This document shows, piece by piece, positions 26,001 to 37,216 of a stretch of DNA of 64,000 nucleotides (position 1 is its first letter; each line of letters opens with the position of its first letter). Location of the stretch: the NCBI GenBank assembly GCA_001414485.1, contig LLEY01000162.1, forward strand, positions 1 through 64,000. Reading direction: 5' to 3'. The DNA comes from Calycina herbarum (lineage: Eukaryota; Ascomycota; Leotiomycetes; Helotiales; Pezizellaceae). The notes under the pieces are model-generated. The model saw nothing but the letters and a program-made list of their open reading frames with translations. It ran no database searches and was not told the DNA's origin. The translations under genes were made by a program, and so were the position numbers.

Positions 26001-28792
26001 TCAAACACGTTCACCACCAGCACCTGACCCACCAAGAACCTCTCTCCTCCAAGGAACCCTCTCCTTCTTCGCATAAGCCCCCAAAAACTCCACCGCAAAT
26101 CCCGTAACATCACCAACACCACTCCAAGGTCCCACCGGATCCGCCGCACTCATCCCCAACTCCCCAAGCACCCCCCTCGAAGCATGAGCGCGCTGCCAAA
26201 GCACATCCCGTTTCTGTTCACTACTCCGCAAAAGCTCACAAGTCTTATTATCCCTCATCGCGTACTCCTTACTCTCCAGGGCACACCGTCTCAACTCCTC
26301 GCGACAAACCGCTCCCAGCCTCGTACTCAACGCTTGAAAAGGCGGAAGTTGTCGCGAGTAATTATCCATGAATTCCCACAGTCGGAGACAGGATTCCCAC
26401 TGCGAGGTTGTGGGGGGACGGTTGGAGGCGCGGAGACCACGGATGGAGTAGGTGAAAGCTTGCATATAAACAGTCAAACTCTCAAACGCAATACAGAGAC
26501 CGAGTTTCTTCTGGGGTTCGGACACGACTTCGCGAGTCTTGGATTTAATCTTAAGTATATCATCCATTTTGTGTTTCAGCTTGTTGGCGTGTTCAATATG
26601 TCGCTTCTCTTCAGCCATGAGTCTTTCGACTTCGGGACTGTTGTGTATAGGTCTACTAACATCGCCATTGATACGAGGGGGTTTTTCTGCACTTGCTGGC
26701 GTGCTGGCGGGTGCTGCTTGGGGTGTACGGGCGTTGCCATCGTTTGAATCGACTCTGCGCATGGCTACTGTTTTGACGGCTTCGCTTCTCCTGGGTGTAG
26801 CGAGGAGATTTTTGTCACTAGGTGCACTGGGGGCTGGGGATCTGAAGGCCGGTTTGAGTTGGGTGTTGCTCGGTTTCGGCGTTTCTGTCTCTCTACGCTT
26901 CGGTGGTGGTTCCGGGGGTTGTGGTTCAACTGACTCCACGGGACGTTTTCGAGCTGGAGGTGGTGGCTTTTGAAGAGACGCTAAAGGTGCATCCTCTTCC
27001 GAATCTGATTCCTGGGTAACCTGAAGTCTCTTCGGCTCAGGTTTTGCCTCGGGCTTTTTGTATTCCGATTGCGGTTTGGGTTTTGACTTTAATATTTGTT
27101 CTATTGCTTTCCGTGAGGACTTTCTGTATTGCAGTTTTACGATACGACTTGGCGTTGAACTAGATACTTTCTCAGCTTTCTCGGCCCTCTCACCCTCTTG
27201 GGTTTTGCTTGATTCTGCTGGTGGTTTCTTTGGAGGGTGTCCAACTTTCGATTTCACCGTCTTACGAGCTACGCCAGGCGTGTCAGGCTGTCGCACCTTT
27301 TCGTGTCGAGCTTCGACGGTATTAAGTGCTGTCGCCTTTTGTTGTAGTCGGAGTAACTCTTGCTCAACAATCTCGGGAAGACCAGGAGACAAGATTGGTG
27401 GAAGTATGAATGGTGGGGATGATGAATTAGGAGTAGATAGAGGTGATGATTCATTAACTGAATTTTTGACCAGAATAGTGTCTCGATTAGGGGCTTTAGA
27501 TTTCGTTGAAGGAGTATTTGAAGAAGAGTTTCGGCCAGATTTGGTTTCCTTTACATGCGACCCAAAGGACGAAGGATGTGATATAGGTTCATTATCAAGA
27601 TCGGCCGGTAATGGCGATAGGAGAGGTGGGAGGTTATTAGGCTTCTCGGAATGGGATTTTGAAGCTTGTTTTGTATCGATAGATTTTGAAACTTGGCCAG
27701 ACTTTCTTGGTAGGGGAGAAGCTTGAGCTGGTGGCCTTTGAGATTTGAGCGGGGACGGTCGGGTATCTGATCGTGATTCTTGCTTTTTTGATGGGTTATT
27801 TAGAGAGTTTGTCATGGCTTTCGTTGGCTCAATCTTCGTTCGCTTCTCGGGTGGAACTGCTGCAGAATCGAGAGGTCTCTTTCTAGGATCGGATACTTGT
27901 CTATCACGGCGGGGGGATGGGGGCCGAGGAGGTAGACCATGCTTGGCCGGTGGTAACGAGTGCTGATCAGGTTTTGATAGTTTTGGGGTATGGGATTTGC
28001 TTTGAAGGGATTCGCGGGTGTCAACATGGCCGTTGAGATTAGGCCGAGGTCGTTCTCTTGCTTCTGGGCGAGCTGGGAATGCATCGCTTGATCTAGGGAA
28101 CCTGCATTAGCATGATGCGCGCAACAACTTATGACGTGAACTCACCGATCTTCTCGAGTTCCCTTCTCCGCGCGAGCTACATGACCCACTGAGCTTGCGC
28201 CATTCTGCCTTCCTCCTGCCAGACCACCTTCCATCGAGGGCACTCGAGACATGGGCGTACTAACAGAAAGGTTGGGATTTTTCGATTGACCTGGCTTTCG
28301 CTCCGCATCGGCGGCGAAGGGTCTCGGCGATGGCTTTACACCCGTTTCCTTCATGCTCTTGTAGTCTTTGATTGAGTATTTGACAGATGCTTTCTTTGTC
28401 TCCCTCAGGGCGTTTGGGGTCGGAGTATTGCTGCGCGCATCTGCGCTTGTGGATGGGGGCCCCGCGAACTCATCCTCCCAGTTTCCCCTGGCAGTAGCAA
28501 TGCCTCGATCGCCATCTTGAACCAATGTCATGTACTGCAAAGGTTTGACCTCCCATGACTGGAAGGGTGTATTTTTATTCTCGTGAGGAAACTCGGTTCG
28601 GTATGGGTAGTCTGTAATAACTTCGAGGAGGTAAGGAGTCTAATTTCTTTGTTAGAGCCAAGATATTAAGGCTGTCGCAGGAGGGCTCACATGTGGAAGG
28701 TGGCGGTCTCTCAAATCGCGGATTTGTTCGTTGAGTCGGCTCAATGTAGTGGTATCTTTCGAAGCGCCCGCCTTGGCCTCCTTGCCCTCCAT
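26001..28792 (-). CDS. Large disordered protein with helical C-terminal domain (possible AF4/Ebp1-like transcription factor)
   Basis: The function is not firmly recognised. Exons are 28792-28691, 28639-28146 and 28101-26001, giving 2697 nt and 898 aa. Introns are 51 nt (GTGAGC...TTAG) and 44 nt (GTGAGT, branch GCTAAT, GCAG). The start at 28792 (MEGKEAKAGASKD) has a good context. Exons 1-2 hold a conserved-looking stretch, LRDRHLPHTPYLLEVITDYP, then PFQSWEVKPLQYMTLVQDGD, then KYSIKDYKSMKETGVKP. About 500 residues follow that are basic, Pro/Ser-rich and disordered, with an acidic SDSEEDAPLASL. The last 200 residues are helical: a KRHIEHANKLKHKMDDILK helix, then KLGLCIAFESLTVYMQAF and LRLWEFMDNYSRQ. 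This order resembles the AF4/FMR2 C-terminal homology domain and S. pombe Ebp1 of the ELL-Eaf complex, which is my inference from pattern only. The 5' end could extend upstream. Confidence 0.72.
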
Positions 28793-30260
28793 CGTGAACG
28801 TCTTTCGTGCCCGATCCAGGCAGTGGATTCCGAGTATCTCGAAGGTAGTAGAATGTGTTTGTGATTGGAAATTTCAAGAGGAGGGTAAATGCGAAACAAG
28901 GTCTGCTGGTGCTTCGCGCATTCACGGAAAGTGCTGCTCGTCGTGTCGCGTAGATTATCCGAGTCGCGATTTGCGTGCGAATGGAGGTGGATGTCGTTTC
29001 GAATGGCTCGTAGGTATGGAAAGGAAGATTCGATGGTCGTCGATGGTGGCAGCTATTATCTCGAGATCAAGGGCTATTTTCATGTCGCAAGCGGCTGTCA
29101 CGCCAACCCATGCAGCAAGTTGTACACCACCAGCGACCTCATAGAAGCTTCCGCCGCGCAACTCGAATTGGTGGTTCTGCCGGTCGCATCAATGGGTTTC
29201 GCCGTCGACAGTAATTGTGTAGTGGTCCTGGCAAAGGCACAGGAGGAGGCTGATCGCGGGGGAGGTAGCAATGCGGATGTTCAGAGGAGATATCGAGGCG
29301 TGTGTAAGGATGAATCCCGTGGCGCGGCTGGGGGTGTTTCCAGGGTTGGGTGGAGCCTACATCGGCAGTCGGCTGAAATGAAAAGCGGTAGTACTCCGTA
29401 GACGATTGATGATAAGGTATCCAACGACTAAATATGAAAACAATAAAAGATTATATATTGGAAAGAGACAAGAAATATATTAAGTAAGGAATAGTTATAA
29501 ATTTATACTCAAAACCTCCATTTTCTAATACCAAGGTTCCTATTCAAACAGAAATCCATTTCTGATATTCGATGCCGCTTTTAAGATGTCTCTGAATCTA
29601 GTTCTGTGGTAGGTTCCTAGTCGAGAACAACTAATGACGGAAACAAGATAGACCACACTAGTAATATAGCTCGTAACTAAGTCAAGTCATAAACCCCCTT
29701 TCCATACATCATCGTTATCGTTGGGCTGACTGCTCCTCACTCGTAAGGCGACCAATACCATCCCTTCCATCTCGGCAGCTGGAATCTCCAACCGAACCTG
29801 AAATTGGGACGAATAGTATCACGTGTTAGAGCCCAGTTCAAGTTATCGTCTATACTCGTGTTGTGCCAGAAGATCTGGAACAATCAATTCAACTGTCTCA
29901 GGAGACTTGGAATAACGCAGTCAATTCTCCGAAATCGTTTGTATAATTTGTTCGGGCTCATGTCGTTTCACTCAGGTGTACTGAGAACGACGAGCGAGAG
30001 GGCTCTTACATACATACTTTTATTTTCTTCCGTAAACGCTCCCCCAGCCGTCTTTTAATTATATTATACAGCCCACAGCCCACAGCCCATCTCCTCTCCA
30101 ATATGTACGAAGGTGCAAACACAAGAAAGCCCGGTAGACCCTCTTATAAACCCTTCCTTCCTTCCCACAATCACAAATGTAAATATTATACACACATATT
30201 CAAATCCCCCAAAAAGGTCCTCTTCAACTCCATGCTAATGCACACACATCCTGCTCCACG
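28793..30260. other. Intergenic; open minus-strand frames at 28.9-29.4 kb unexplained
   Basis: Left part: minus-strand frames covering about 29370-28950 read as protein-like (for example SPLNIRIATSPAISLLLCL and SFYEVAGGVQLAAWVGV) but are broken by stops. They may be upstream exons of the 26.0-28.8 kb gene, a separate small gene, or an antisense shadow of the plus frame at 28889-29401. Right part (29.4-30.26 kb): AT-rich, no gene seen. Confidence 0.4.
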
Positions 30261-32799
30261 CTATGCCGCTGATTCGAGAGAAAAGCACTGATCGCATAAC
30301 CATTTACCTCTAATAGGTCGTCCGGATTTCTTCGCACATTCGCGGTGGTAGAAACGATACTGCAATAGCAATTAGCAGGTTTTTGTAGAAGATAGAGAGG
30401 AAACTTACATTGCATTCCTTGCCCTTACAAACCACGTTATGTGTCATCCCGGCCGGTTTGAGGCATATGCAATCCTGCTTCTCTCGAGGTTTCTCCAAAG
30501 GTGTCTCTTCTTCAACCACCATGTCTACTCTGGCTTCCATCCTCTTTGCTTCGTGTTTCAAGATATCCATACACTCAGTAAAGTGCTCATCCTTTATAAT
30601 ACCCCGCATCACAAGCGCCTGGCAATGCATCGTGAACTCTCTCTTCCTCCTCTTCTCGTTCAGCCACTGCTTATTAAGCCTGACGAATTGAACCATGGCC
30701 GCAGGGAGATGGGCAGGGACCGTGAGAGGGGTCGTATCACCTCTGCTAGTAATAAATGGGTTCCACCGATTGGAATATTCTTTTTCAAAGTCAGTTAAAT
30801 CGGTAAAATCATTAACCACATCACGATGTCTCTGCTCGCACCATGTCTCGTCTTCGTCACTGCTTGGGATGTCGTCACCTGGTTTTAGGAGTGATTTGGT
30901 TATATGGTGGAAGACAGGTCGAGGAGTTTCTGGGACGGGAACTTTTGGCCTCATAGACATGACCTTAGGAAGTGAGAATTCGACATCGTCCAAAATAGCT
31001 GACGTAGTTGGCGAGCTCTGTTGAGTCCCCTGTGGCGAAGAGGAAGAAGATAATGAAATAGGATCCTGATGGTATTCGGATCTAGCATTGTGCTGTGGCC
31101 CAAAGCGGCTTTCGGTCCAAGAATCATCGCCATTTAGATACTTTTCAAAATCGAAAAGAGTTCGCGGCCTTCCAATCTGAAGAGTTTTCCATCTTTCGCT
31201 AGCAGGGGCAGGGCGACTTTTAACAAGGTCGACAAAGAATGCAGCCCGTGGTGGCGGCTTTCGAAAAGAGAACTTGAAATTTCCGTGCGCGTTGCATAGA
31301 TGGACTCTCAGTAACTCGAATGTTCGACTAGGGTAGTAGCAGAATGGACAATCAAGTCCCGGGAACACGCTTTGTTGCTTCACCCCTATATCTGCCGCAT
31401 CGGCTCTCCCTAAACTGTAGGACACTGTTATTCCATCTCTACCACCCACTGGACTTGGCGACCTCGTTCGTCCATCGCGACTTTGCTGCCTATGTCGAGG
31501 TTGCACATGTCTGCTTTTCCTTGGAGAACGTCCTTGGGCTTGTGCACTTAGAGATTTCAAGTTGTAAGTTGGAACACTAACACGCTGTCTCTGTGATCTA
31601 TTGGCCGCACTTTGCAAGGCGAGACTCTCCTCTCTAGTTCGCTTTGCCGGAGACGCAGTAGGACGAGATAAGGGCAGAGGGATAGGAGGCTCGCATCTCG
31701 GAATCTTGGATACGATGGGCGTCGCAGAGTTTGGGAGCGACCATTGAACTCGCAATTCGAGCATATAGTTTATCGATTGCTTGTAATCCTCGTAACAGAT
31801 CTGAAGCGGATGAGATCGTTTTTGTTGAGCTGGCTCTTCTAGCGGTGTCATGCAATATAAGCTGAGGTCTTTCAAACTGGCCTCTCCACTATCGAGTGCT
31901 CTAGATACCGACATATCAGGACCACCTTTCAGTGGAGGTATGTCGAGCAGTGGCCAACTTCGATGGAAACCAACGCGCTCTATAGTAATGTACGCACGAT
32001 ACTCGTCGGCGAGATCAAAAACCTGCTCCAAATCACCGTTGTCTCTTCGGCCACCACGAGATCTTCGGTTCACATATAGGTCCTTTGGCAGAAAGACAAA
32101 GCCCCCGTCCTCGGGGTAGATGAAGCCCCTCTCTATTTCATTGTCGTAAGACGTAATCAACAAAGTAAATTGTTTACGGTATTGGCATCTCTCTTGCCAT
32201 GCCTTCTTTGAGATGCGGCACTTGATGGATACCGAACAGCTGCATATGATCTCAAGGGGTCCATTTTGGATATCAGAAAGCGAGAGCTCGACAGAATCTG
32301 GCTTCGTAAATCGGATTCCGCAGATGTCTACTACTAAGCCGCCTTCGAAGTCTCTTGGTTCTCTTGGTAGAAGGTGGTTGATTGACCAGTCTGGTGGTTT
32401 CGCAGCTGGGGTGCTCGGAGCCGATTTTTGAAATGGCAGTGCGAATCTTGATCCATTGACCACTTCAACCAGGCGATTCCTCTTTTTCGCAGGGCGTGCT
32501 TCCTCATCCTCGTCGCGCCCCTCTTGCTCTTCAGTAAATGCCGTAAGTGCGTCAGTCCTCCTGCGCTTTGGTGGTGGCCTTGGGTTAACATCGTCGTCGT
32601 CTTCCGATTCCTCCACTTGATCTCTCTCGCGCGACGGCTTCAATGGTCTCGGATCCGAAGTTTTTGATGATAGTTGTGCCCCCATCTGGAGCGTACGGGA
32701 GTGGTTGGCGAGCTGAACTCTTCTCAAATTCTTAGCTAGAAATGGCGGTTGTGATTTGACTTTTTTGGGGTGATGTAGTATTGCCGTAAGTGAGGTCAT
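30261..32799 (-). CDS. SUZ12: Polycomb PRC2 subunit SUZ12 with C-terminal PHD finger
   Basis: Core subunit of the H3K27 methyltransferase complex PRC2; facultative heterochromatin, nucleus. Exons are 32799-30409 and 30359-30261. The 49-nt intron (GTAAGT, branch GCTAAT, TTGCAG) gives 829 aa. A C2H2 finger sits at about residues 480-505 (CPFCYYPSRTFELLRVHLC, then H). The VEFS box is at about 665-750, with DFEKEYSNRWNPFI, VRLNKQWL and LVMRGIIKDEHFTECM. Without splicing, the frame ends in an unrelated tail. With splicing, it reads CICLKPAGMTHNVVCKGKEC, then RFYHRECAKK, then GKWLCDQCF. That is a Cys4-His-Cys3 PHD pattern within the last 60 residues. The N-terminus has a basic segment, then acidic and KKRNR tracts like a nuclear signal. 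It is divergent from the F-box gene. The family call is firm; the PHD rests on the inferred intron. Confidence 0.93.
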
Positions 32800-33450
32800 T
32801 TTTGAGGAAGTCGGTCATTTTCAAAAAGGGAAGTCGCGCAGCAGAGAGATGTGAAGTTAATGGAGGCGGAGAGGAGACACCTCTGCAGCAGGACGGCCAA
32901 CTAGGTAGGTAGTAAATTCTTCCTCTGTGAAGCACAACACCCACTTAGATGCGATTGTATCTATGCGTGTGGTGTTGCGAAACAGATGCGCCTTTCATTG
33001 CAAAGAGATGCGATGAGCGCGTTGTTCAGGCGCGTCTGGGTTGGTGTTGAAAGAGGGCCAACCTCAACCGATCTGTGTTGCGCCAACTCCTCCTCTTAAT
33101 CGCCCTCCGATTCACTCATTAATACTGAGCCTGAGGCTGAATGTTCAGCTACCTACCACTAATTTCCGAAGGAGCAGGCCAAGCCACCTAGGCAAGGCTA
33201 CAAGGCTGTGAGCTTCTTCAGCGGGCGGCTGCAGGGGGGGGGGATGGGTGCGATAAGAAGTTAGATCGCGGCGGAATGTTGCAAGGCTGACGCATCGCCA
33301 CTAAGGTAACCTAACAACCTCGATTCCACTTCCACTTCCACTTCCACTTCCCGCCAGCAAACCCCCGCTCCTACATTCGCCACCAGCAATCTTTCCAGAG
33401 CCGCATGGCATAGTCCTTCACTTCACCCTTCCTCCCGATCTGCTGCAAAC
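32800..33450. promoter_or_regulatory. Divergent promoter region (SUZ12 / F-box gene)
   Basis: 651 bp lie between the two start codons. Visible features are a G-run near 33232 and a tandem CCACTT hexamer repeat (four units, about 33326-33350). No unambiguous TATA box was found. Confidence 0.5.
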
Positions 33451-35940
33451 ATGGCGGGTCGCCGAGCAAGTGCCAGAGCCCACGCCCTTGCCCCTCGAAC
33501 CAGAGGCAAAACCACCATCTCCTACACCGAAACGGCCACCAGCGACGAGGAAGAAGACAGCGATGGAAGCGATTCATCTGTAACCTTCCTCTCACAACGT
33601 CTAACCTCTCCTCGGAGCAAACCCAGATCGAGAACACAGCCCTCGCCCTCGAAGCGCTCTGCACGACAAACGCTCGAGGAGGAGGAGGACGAAGATATTT
33701 CCGAAGACGAACTTCAACGCCAGCCCGCTTCGAAGAGGCAAAAGACATCTAGGCATGGCGCTTCGAGACCAACGAGATCACCAAAGAAGGCGAAGACATC
33801 GAGAAAGCGAAGCCGCCGCACATTAGGACCTCCAAAACCAGCATCGAGATCGAAGGCAGAAGAGGCATCAATTTCCGCTCAAGTATTCTCCTCTGGAGTC
33901 GTCCCACCATGGCAAACACTTCCCTACCAAATCCTCCTGCAGATTTTTGAGTACGCGGCGTATCCCCTTTACGATGAACATTCCTTTGCCCCGACCGCAT
34001 CTCCAAAATGGCTTCTAGACATGTCCCGGCTCTGTCGCGCATTTGCGGAACCTGTTCTTACAGCTCTATATTGTTCGCCACCACTTGTTCCCATGGTTTA
34101 TGCCCACAAATTAGTCGATCTAATCAATGAGGACTCAGCAACGAAGACTTTCAGATACCGGCGCAAGATTAGATCACTTTGCATTGATGTCCATCAAGTC
34201 CTTGCCTACTCTCTTTCCGGAAGCGGGCATCTCGACTTGTATAACCTCATCAAAGATCTACCCCTTTTGGAGGACTTGGAGCTATTCCATTCAAAGGATA
34301 TGTCTCCGTACAGACAGCTCGATGAAACTATAAAATGGACCTATCCTGAGAACATGTTTGACGCCTTGGAATATGTCGACCCCGCTCATACAACCATGGG
34401 TGATAAAGTCAACATCTGCAAGCTGAAGAGCTGGCGTTGGTCCTCCAGGCTTGCGGAAAAAACCTGGCCAATCCAAAGATTGAAGGAGGTACACTTGAAG
34501 CCGTCATTTGCTGAACTTCGAAGGATTGCTTTTGTCAACTATCAGATTCCAAAGGTTAAAAAGGACGAGGAACAGCCAGAGCACGAAAAGATTATTGCAA
34601 AATCGTTGAAGCCTTTGAAGAACCTCCAACATCTCATCTTTGAGTCATCAACTCTGGTTAACGTCACCCTCTTGCCTCTACTCCCAAATAACTTGCGGCG
34701 ACTGGAGCTCATCAATTGTTGGGATGTGGTTGCCGAAGACTTTGCCGAATTCTTGCTCACTCATGGTAGCCAACTTCGTGAGCTCACGCTAAACCACAAC
34801 CAATCAATGAGTTTATCGTTCCTCACTGTGCTTGGAACTGCGTGTCCAGATCTCGAGGTGTTCAAGATGAATCTTACGTACTTTAACCAGCACTTTACCT
34901 ACCACGATTCAGAACCTGCTTACGACAAGTTGCTTCATCCGGAACAACTCCCAGTATGGCCATCAACTCTACGTACAATAGAATTGATCAATTTGCGCAA
35001 ATGGGACACTGATGCAGCCGAAATGTTCTTCCAGAGTCTCCTTGACAGCGCAGCTACCCTTCCTGACCTCCGAAGATTGACGATCCAAGCCATTCTCAAT
35101 ATTGGATGGAGAGATCGTGCCTCTTTCCGCGATAAATGGGTTGGATCACTCAACCGAGTTTTTAAACAAGTCCTTCAACCACCTCGCCACCATACGACAA
35201 TACACATGCCTGTCGTATTCCCGGAATTGACTCGACGCAGTTCGAGACCTCTCGTCGTCATCCCAATTGTCGAATCTAAACTCATTTCCAAGAGAATTTC
35301 GTCAACTTCAAGTTCAAGCAGTGCCAGTACTTCCTTCTCATCGATCTCATCAAGCGCACCACTTGTCAGACGCTCTCAACGATCTACTGTCCGTCAACCT
35401 AAACCTAATGCTTATGTTGAAAGCCCTGTTACCTCCGAAGCTGAAGATTCTGACGATGTACCTCTTGTTACTCTCGTCCGCTCGAAATCAAAACTCGAAG
35501 AAGACTCGGACGACGTCCCCCTTGTTGTTCGCTCCCTCCGCTCCCGCTCAAAATCAAAAGCCCAAGATTCCGATGACGCTCCCCTCGTGCCTCCAAAACT
35601 CACCGGACTCGCCCGGGAACTACATATCCTCCGTCAAACAGCAGGCATGGATTCTCCACCCGACGTTCCTTCATCGCCTGCTACTGCGATAGATATCTCG
35701 GATGTTAGTGACGATGAACCACTTGTCAAGCGATTCACTGGTAAGGGTAAAGCCAAGGCTAAGGTTAAGGCGAGACCTGTGGAGGTTATCCAAGGATTGT
35801 GCGAGGTTGTTGAGGTGCGCATCGATAATTTGAGACCGACTGAGAGGCAGGTTACCGAGGCGGACTTTCTTGATGAAGAAATTAGCGGAGATGAGGATTG
35901 GGATGGGGAGGATATTGATGAGGGGGGGTATGCTTGGTAG
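33451..35940 (+). CDS. F-box / leucine-rich repeat protein
   Basis: Probable substrate adaptor of an SCF ubiquitin ligase; the substrate is unknown. Intronless, 829 aa, starting MAGRRASARAHALAP shortly after a C/T-rich leader. The N-terminal 150 residues are basic/acidic and disordered. The F-box is at about 154-195 (WQTLPYQILLQIFEYAAY and downstream SRLCRAFAEPVL). LRR-like segments run over about 270-570, for example LKNLQHLIFESS, NLRRLELINCWDV and SQLRELTLNHN. The C-terminal third is Ser-rich and carries four copies of an acidic motif, DSDDVPLV or close variants (DSDDAPLV, SDDEPLV), between about residues 665 and 760. The very C-terminus is acidic. I do not recognise a named orthologue. It shares a promoter with SUZ12. 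Confidence 0.85.
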   Translation: MAGRRASARAHALAPRTRGKTTISYTETATSDEEEDSDGSDSSVTFLSQRLTSPRSKPRSRTQPSPSKRSARQTLEEEEDEDISEDELQRQPASKRQKTSRHGASRPTRSPKKAKTSRKRSRRTLGPPKPASRSKAEEASISAQVFSSGVVPPWQTLPYQILLQIFEYAAYPLYDEHSFAPTASPKWLLDMSRLCRAFAEPVLTALYCSPPLVPMVYAHKLVDLINEDSATKTFRYRRKIRSLCIDVHQVLAYSLSGSGHLDLYNLIKDLPLLEDLELFHSKDMSPYRQLDETIKWTYPENMFDALEYVDPAHTTMGDKVNICKLKSWRWSSRLAEKTWPIQRLKEVHLKPSFAELRRIAFVNYQIPKVKKDEEQPEHEKIIAKSLKPLKNLQHLIFESSTLVNVTLLPLLPNNLRRLELINCWDVVAEDFAEFLLTHGSQLRELTLNHNQSMSLSFLTVLGTACPDLEVFKMNLTYFNQHFTYHDSEPAYDKLLHPEQLPVWPSTLRTIELINLRKWDTDAAEMFFQSLLDSAATLPDLRRLTIQAILNIGWRDRASFRDKWVGSLNRVFKQVLQPPRHHTTIHMPVVFPELTRRSSRPLVVIPIVESKLISKRISSTSSSSSASTSFSSISSSAPLVRRSQRSTVRQPKPNAYVESPVTSEAEDSDDVPLVTLVRSKSKLEEDSDDVPLVVRSLRSRSKSKAQDSDDAPLVPPKLTGLARELHILRQTAGMDSPPDVPSSPATAIDISDVSDDEPLVKRFTGKGKAKAKVKARPVEVIQGLCEVVEVRIDNLRPTERQVTEADFLDEEISGDEDWDGEDIDEGGYAW

Positions 35941-37216
35941 TGAACTTGGTGTCGTGCTCTTTGTTTCTTCTGTCTGGAATTGGGGCGGGGATTGTGCGTT
36001 GTGGAGTGGTTGCGTTGTGCGTTGTGCATTGCGGCTTTTTGCTTGATGGATATCCTGCTTTGGCTGTCGTTGTTGTTCCTTTTGCATCTTGTGCTACTAT
36101 CTTCCCCTTTTCCATTTTTTCCTAACCGTTTTTCGTCGTTGGCGTTGAGCAAAGTGTATGGACTGGGAGGGGCTTGCTGGAATGGAGTTGGTGTGTGATG
36201 AATGAATTATGAGACTTGGCTGTACAAGGTGGGTGGTTACTTGATACTGTGGACAGTGGACAGTGGTTGCGGGCGCATTATGAAAATGGATGGAATGGTG
36301 AAGCATGGACTTCACATGGATGGTGTGTACGAAAAGTCTGTACTGTACTACGTTGATCGCGAATCTGTAATTTTGAGTATGGCGAGAAACAATCGAAAGA
36401 AATTTGAAAACAAACAAATTTGGTCCGGACTTTGACATGAGTAATTTGAGGTTGAAATGAATGCCAACGCACGCTTTCCTCTGAATTCTTTCTATTACTC
36501 TGAGTTTCGCAGGTTACTTGTTGCTTCTGTATCTAAACCCCTCAGCTACATGATACTTTGGCCCCCACGGGAGTGATTGAGTTACCAAAATTTCGAAAGG
36601 TTACTTGCCATGGTGTTGGCCGAGGTACTCATGAAGCGACAGCTTACTTGCTATGAGACTGAATTTATGGCTCGATGAATGACGCTTCTCGATTAGAAGC
36701 TTCATTCAAGAGTTCGAGTTACTTGGAACAATACACACAATCGTTTAAAACGAGGTGGGATAATGAAGAGTAATGAAAGGTGTAAAAGTAGAGTAACGGG
36801 TCTATTTTTCTGGCTTGGTATACTGGCTCTTGAAGTCTTCGACGAGGAGTCCTCAGTCGTCCACGGCTCTGAAACAACCCGGGTTCTGTACTTGAGATGT
36901 TAACTCCGCATTTCCGTGGCCTCAGTTTCGCTGTAAAAAGTCCTCATTCTTTTGCCTATATTGCAAAGGTGAGAAGGTGTATGTGACGAGCGTTAATTTG
37001 GACCAAGGGGGGAGTTTCCGTTGGGAACCTTTCAAGTCACTTTGGAACTTGATTTGACGAATACACTAAAATCGGGTAAAGATCTTCATTGACTCCGGAG
37101 GACAAATATATTACACTCAATCAAAAAATACAAATTCAGGATGTCCCCTATCAAGTTCCTCCAAAACGCCATGCGCTCATTTTCACCACCACTCATTAAC
37201 TTTTCCTTTCATGATC
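35941..37216. other. Intergenic, convergent 3' flanks
   Basis: It lies between the convergent F-box gene and the SF3b subunit gene. Several short opposite-strand frames over 35.6-36.4 kb are shadows or chance. No gene seen. Confidence 0.65.
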
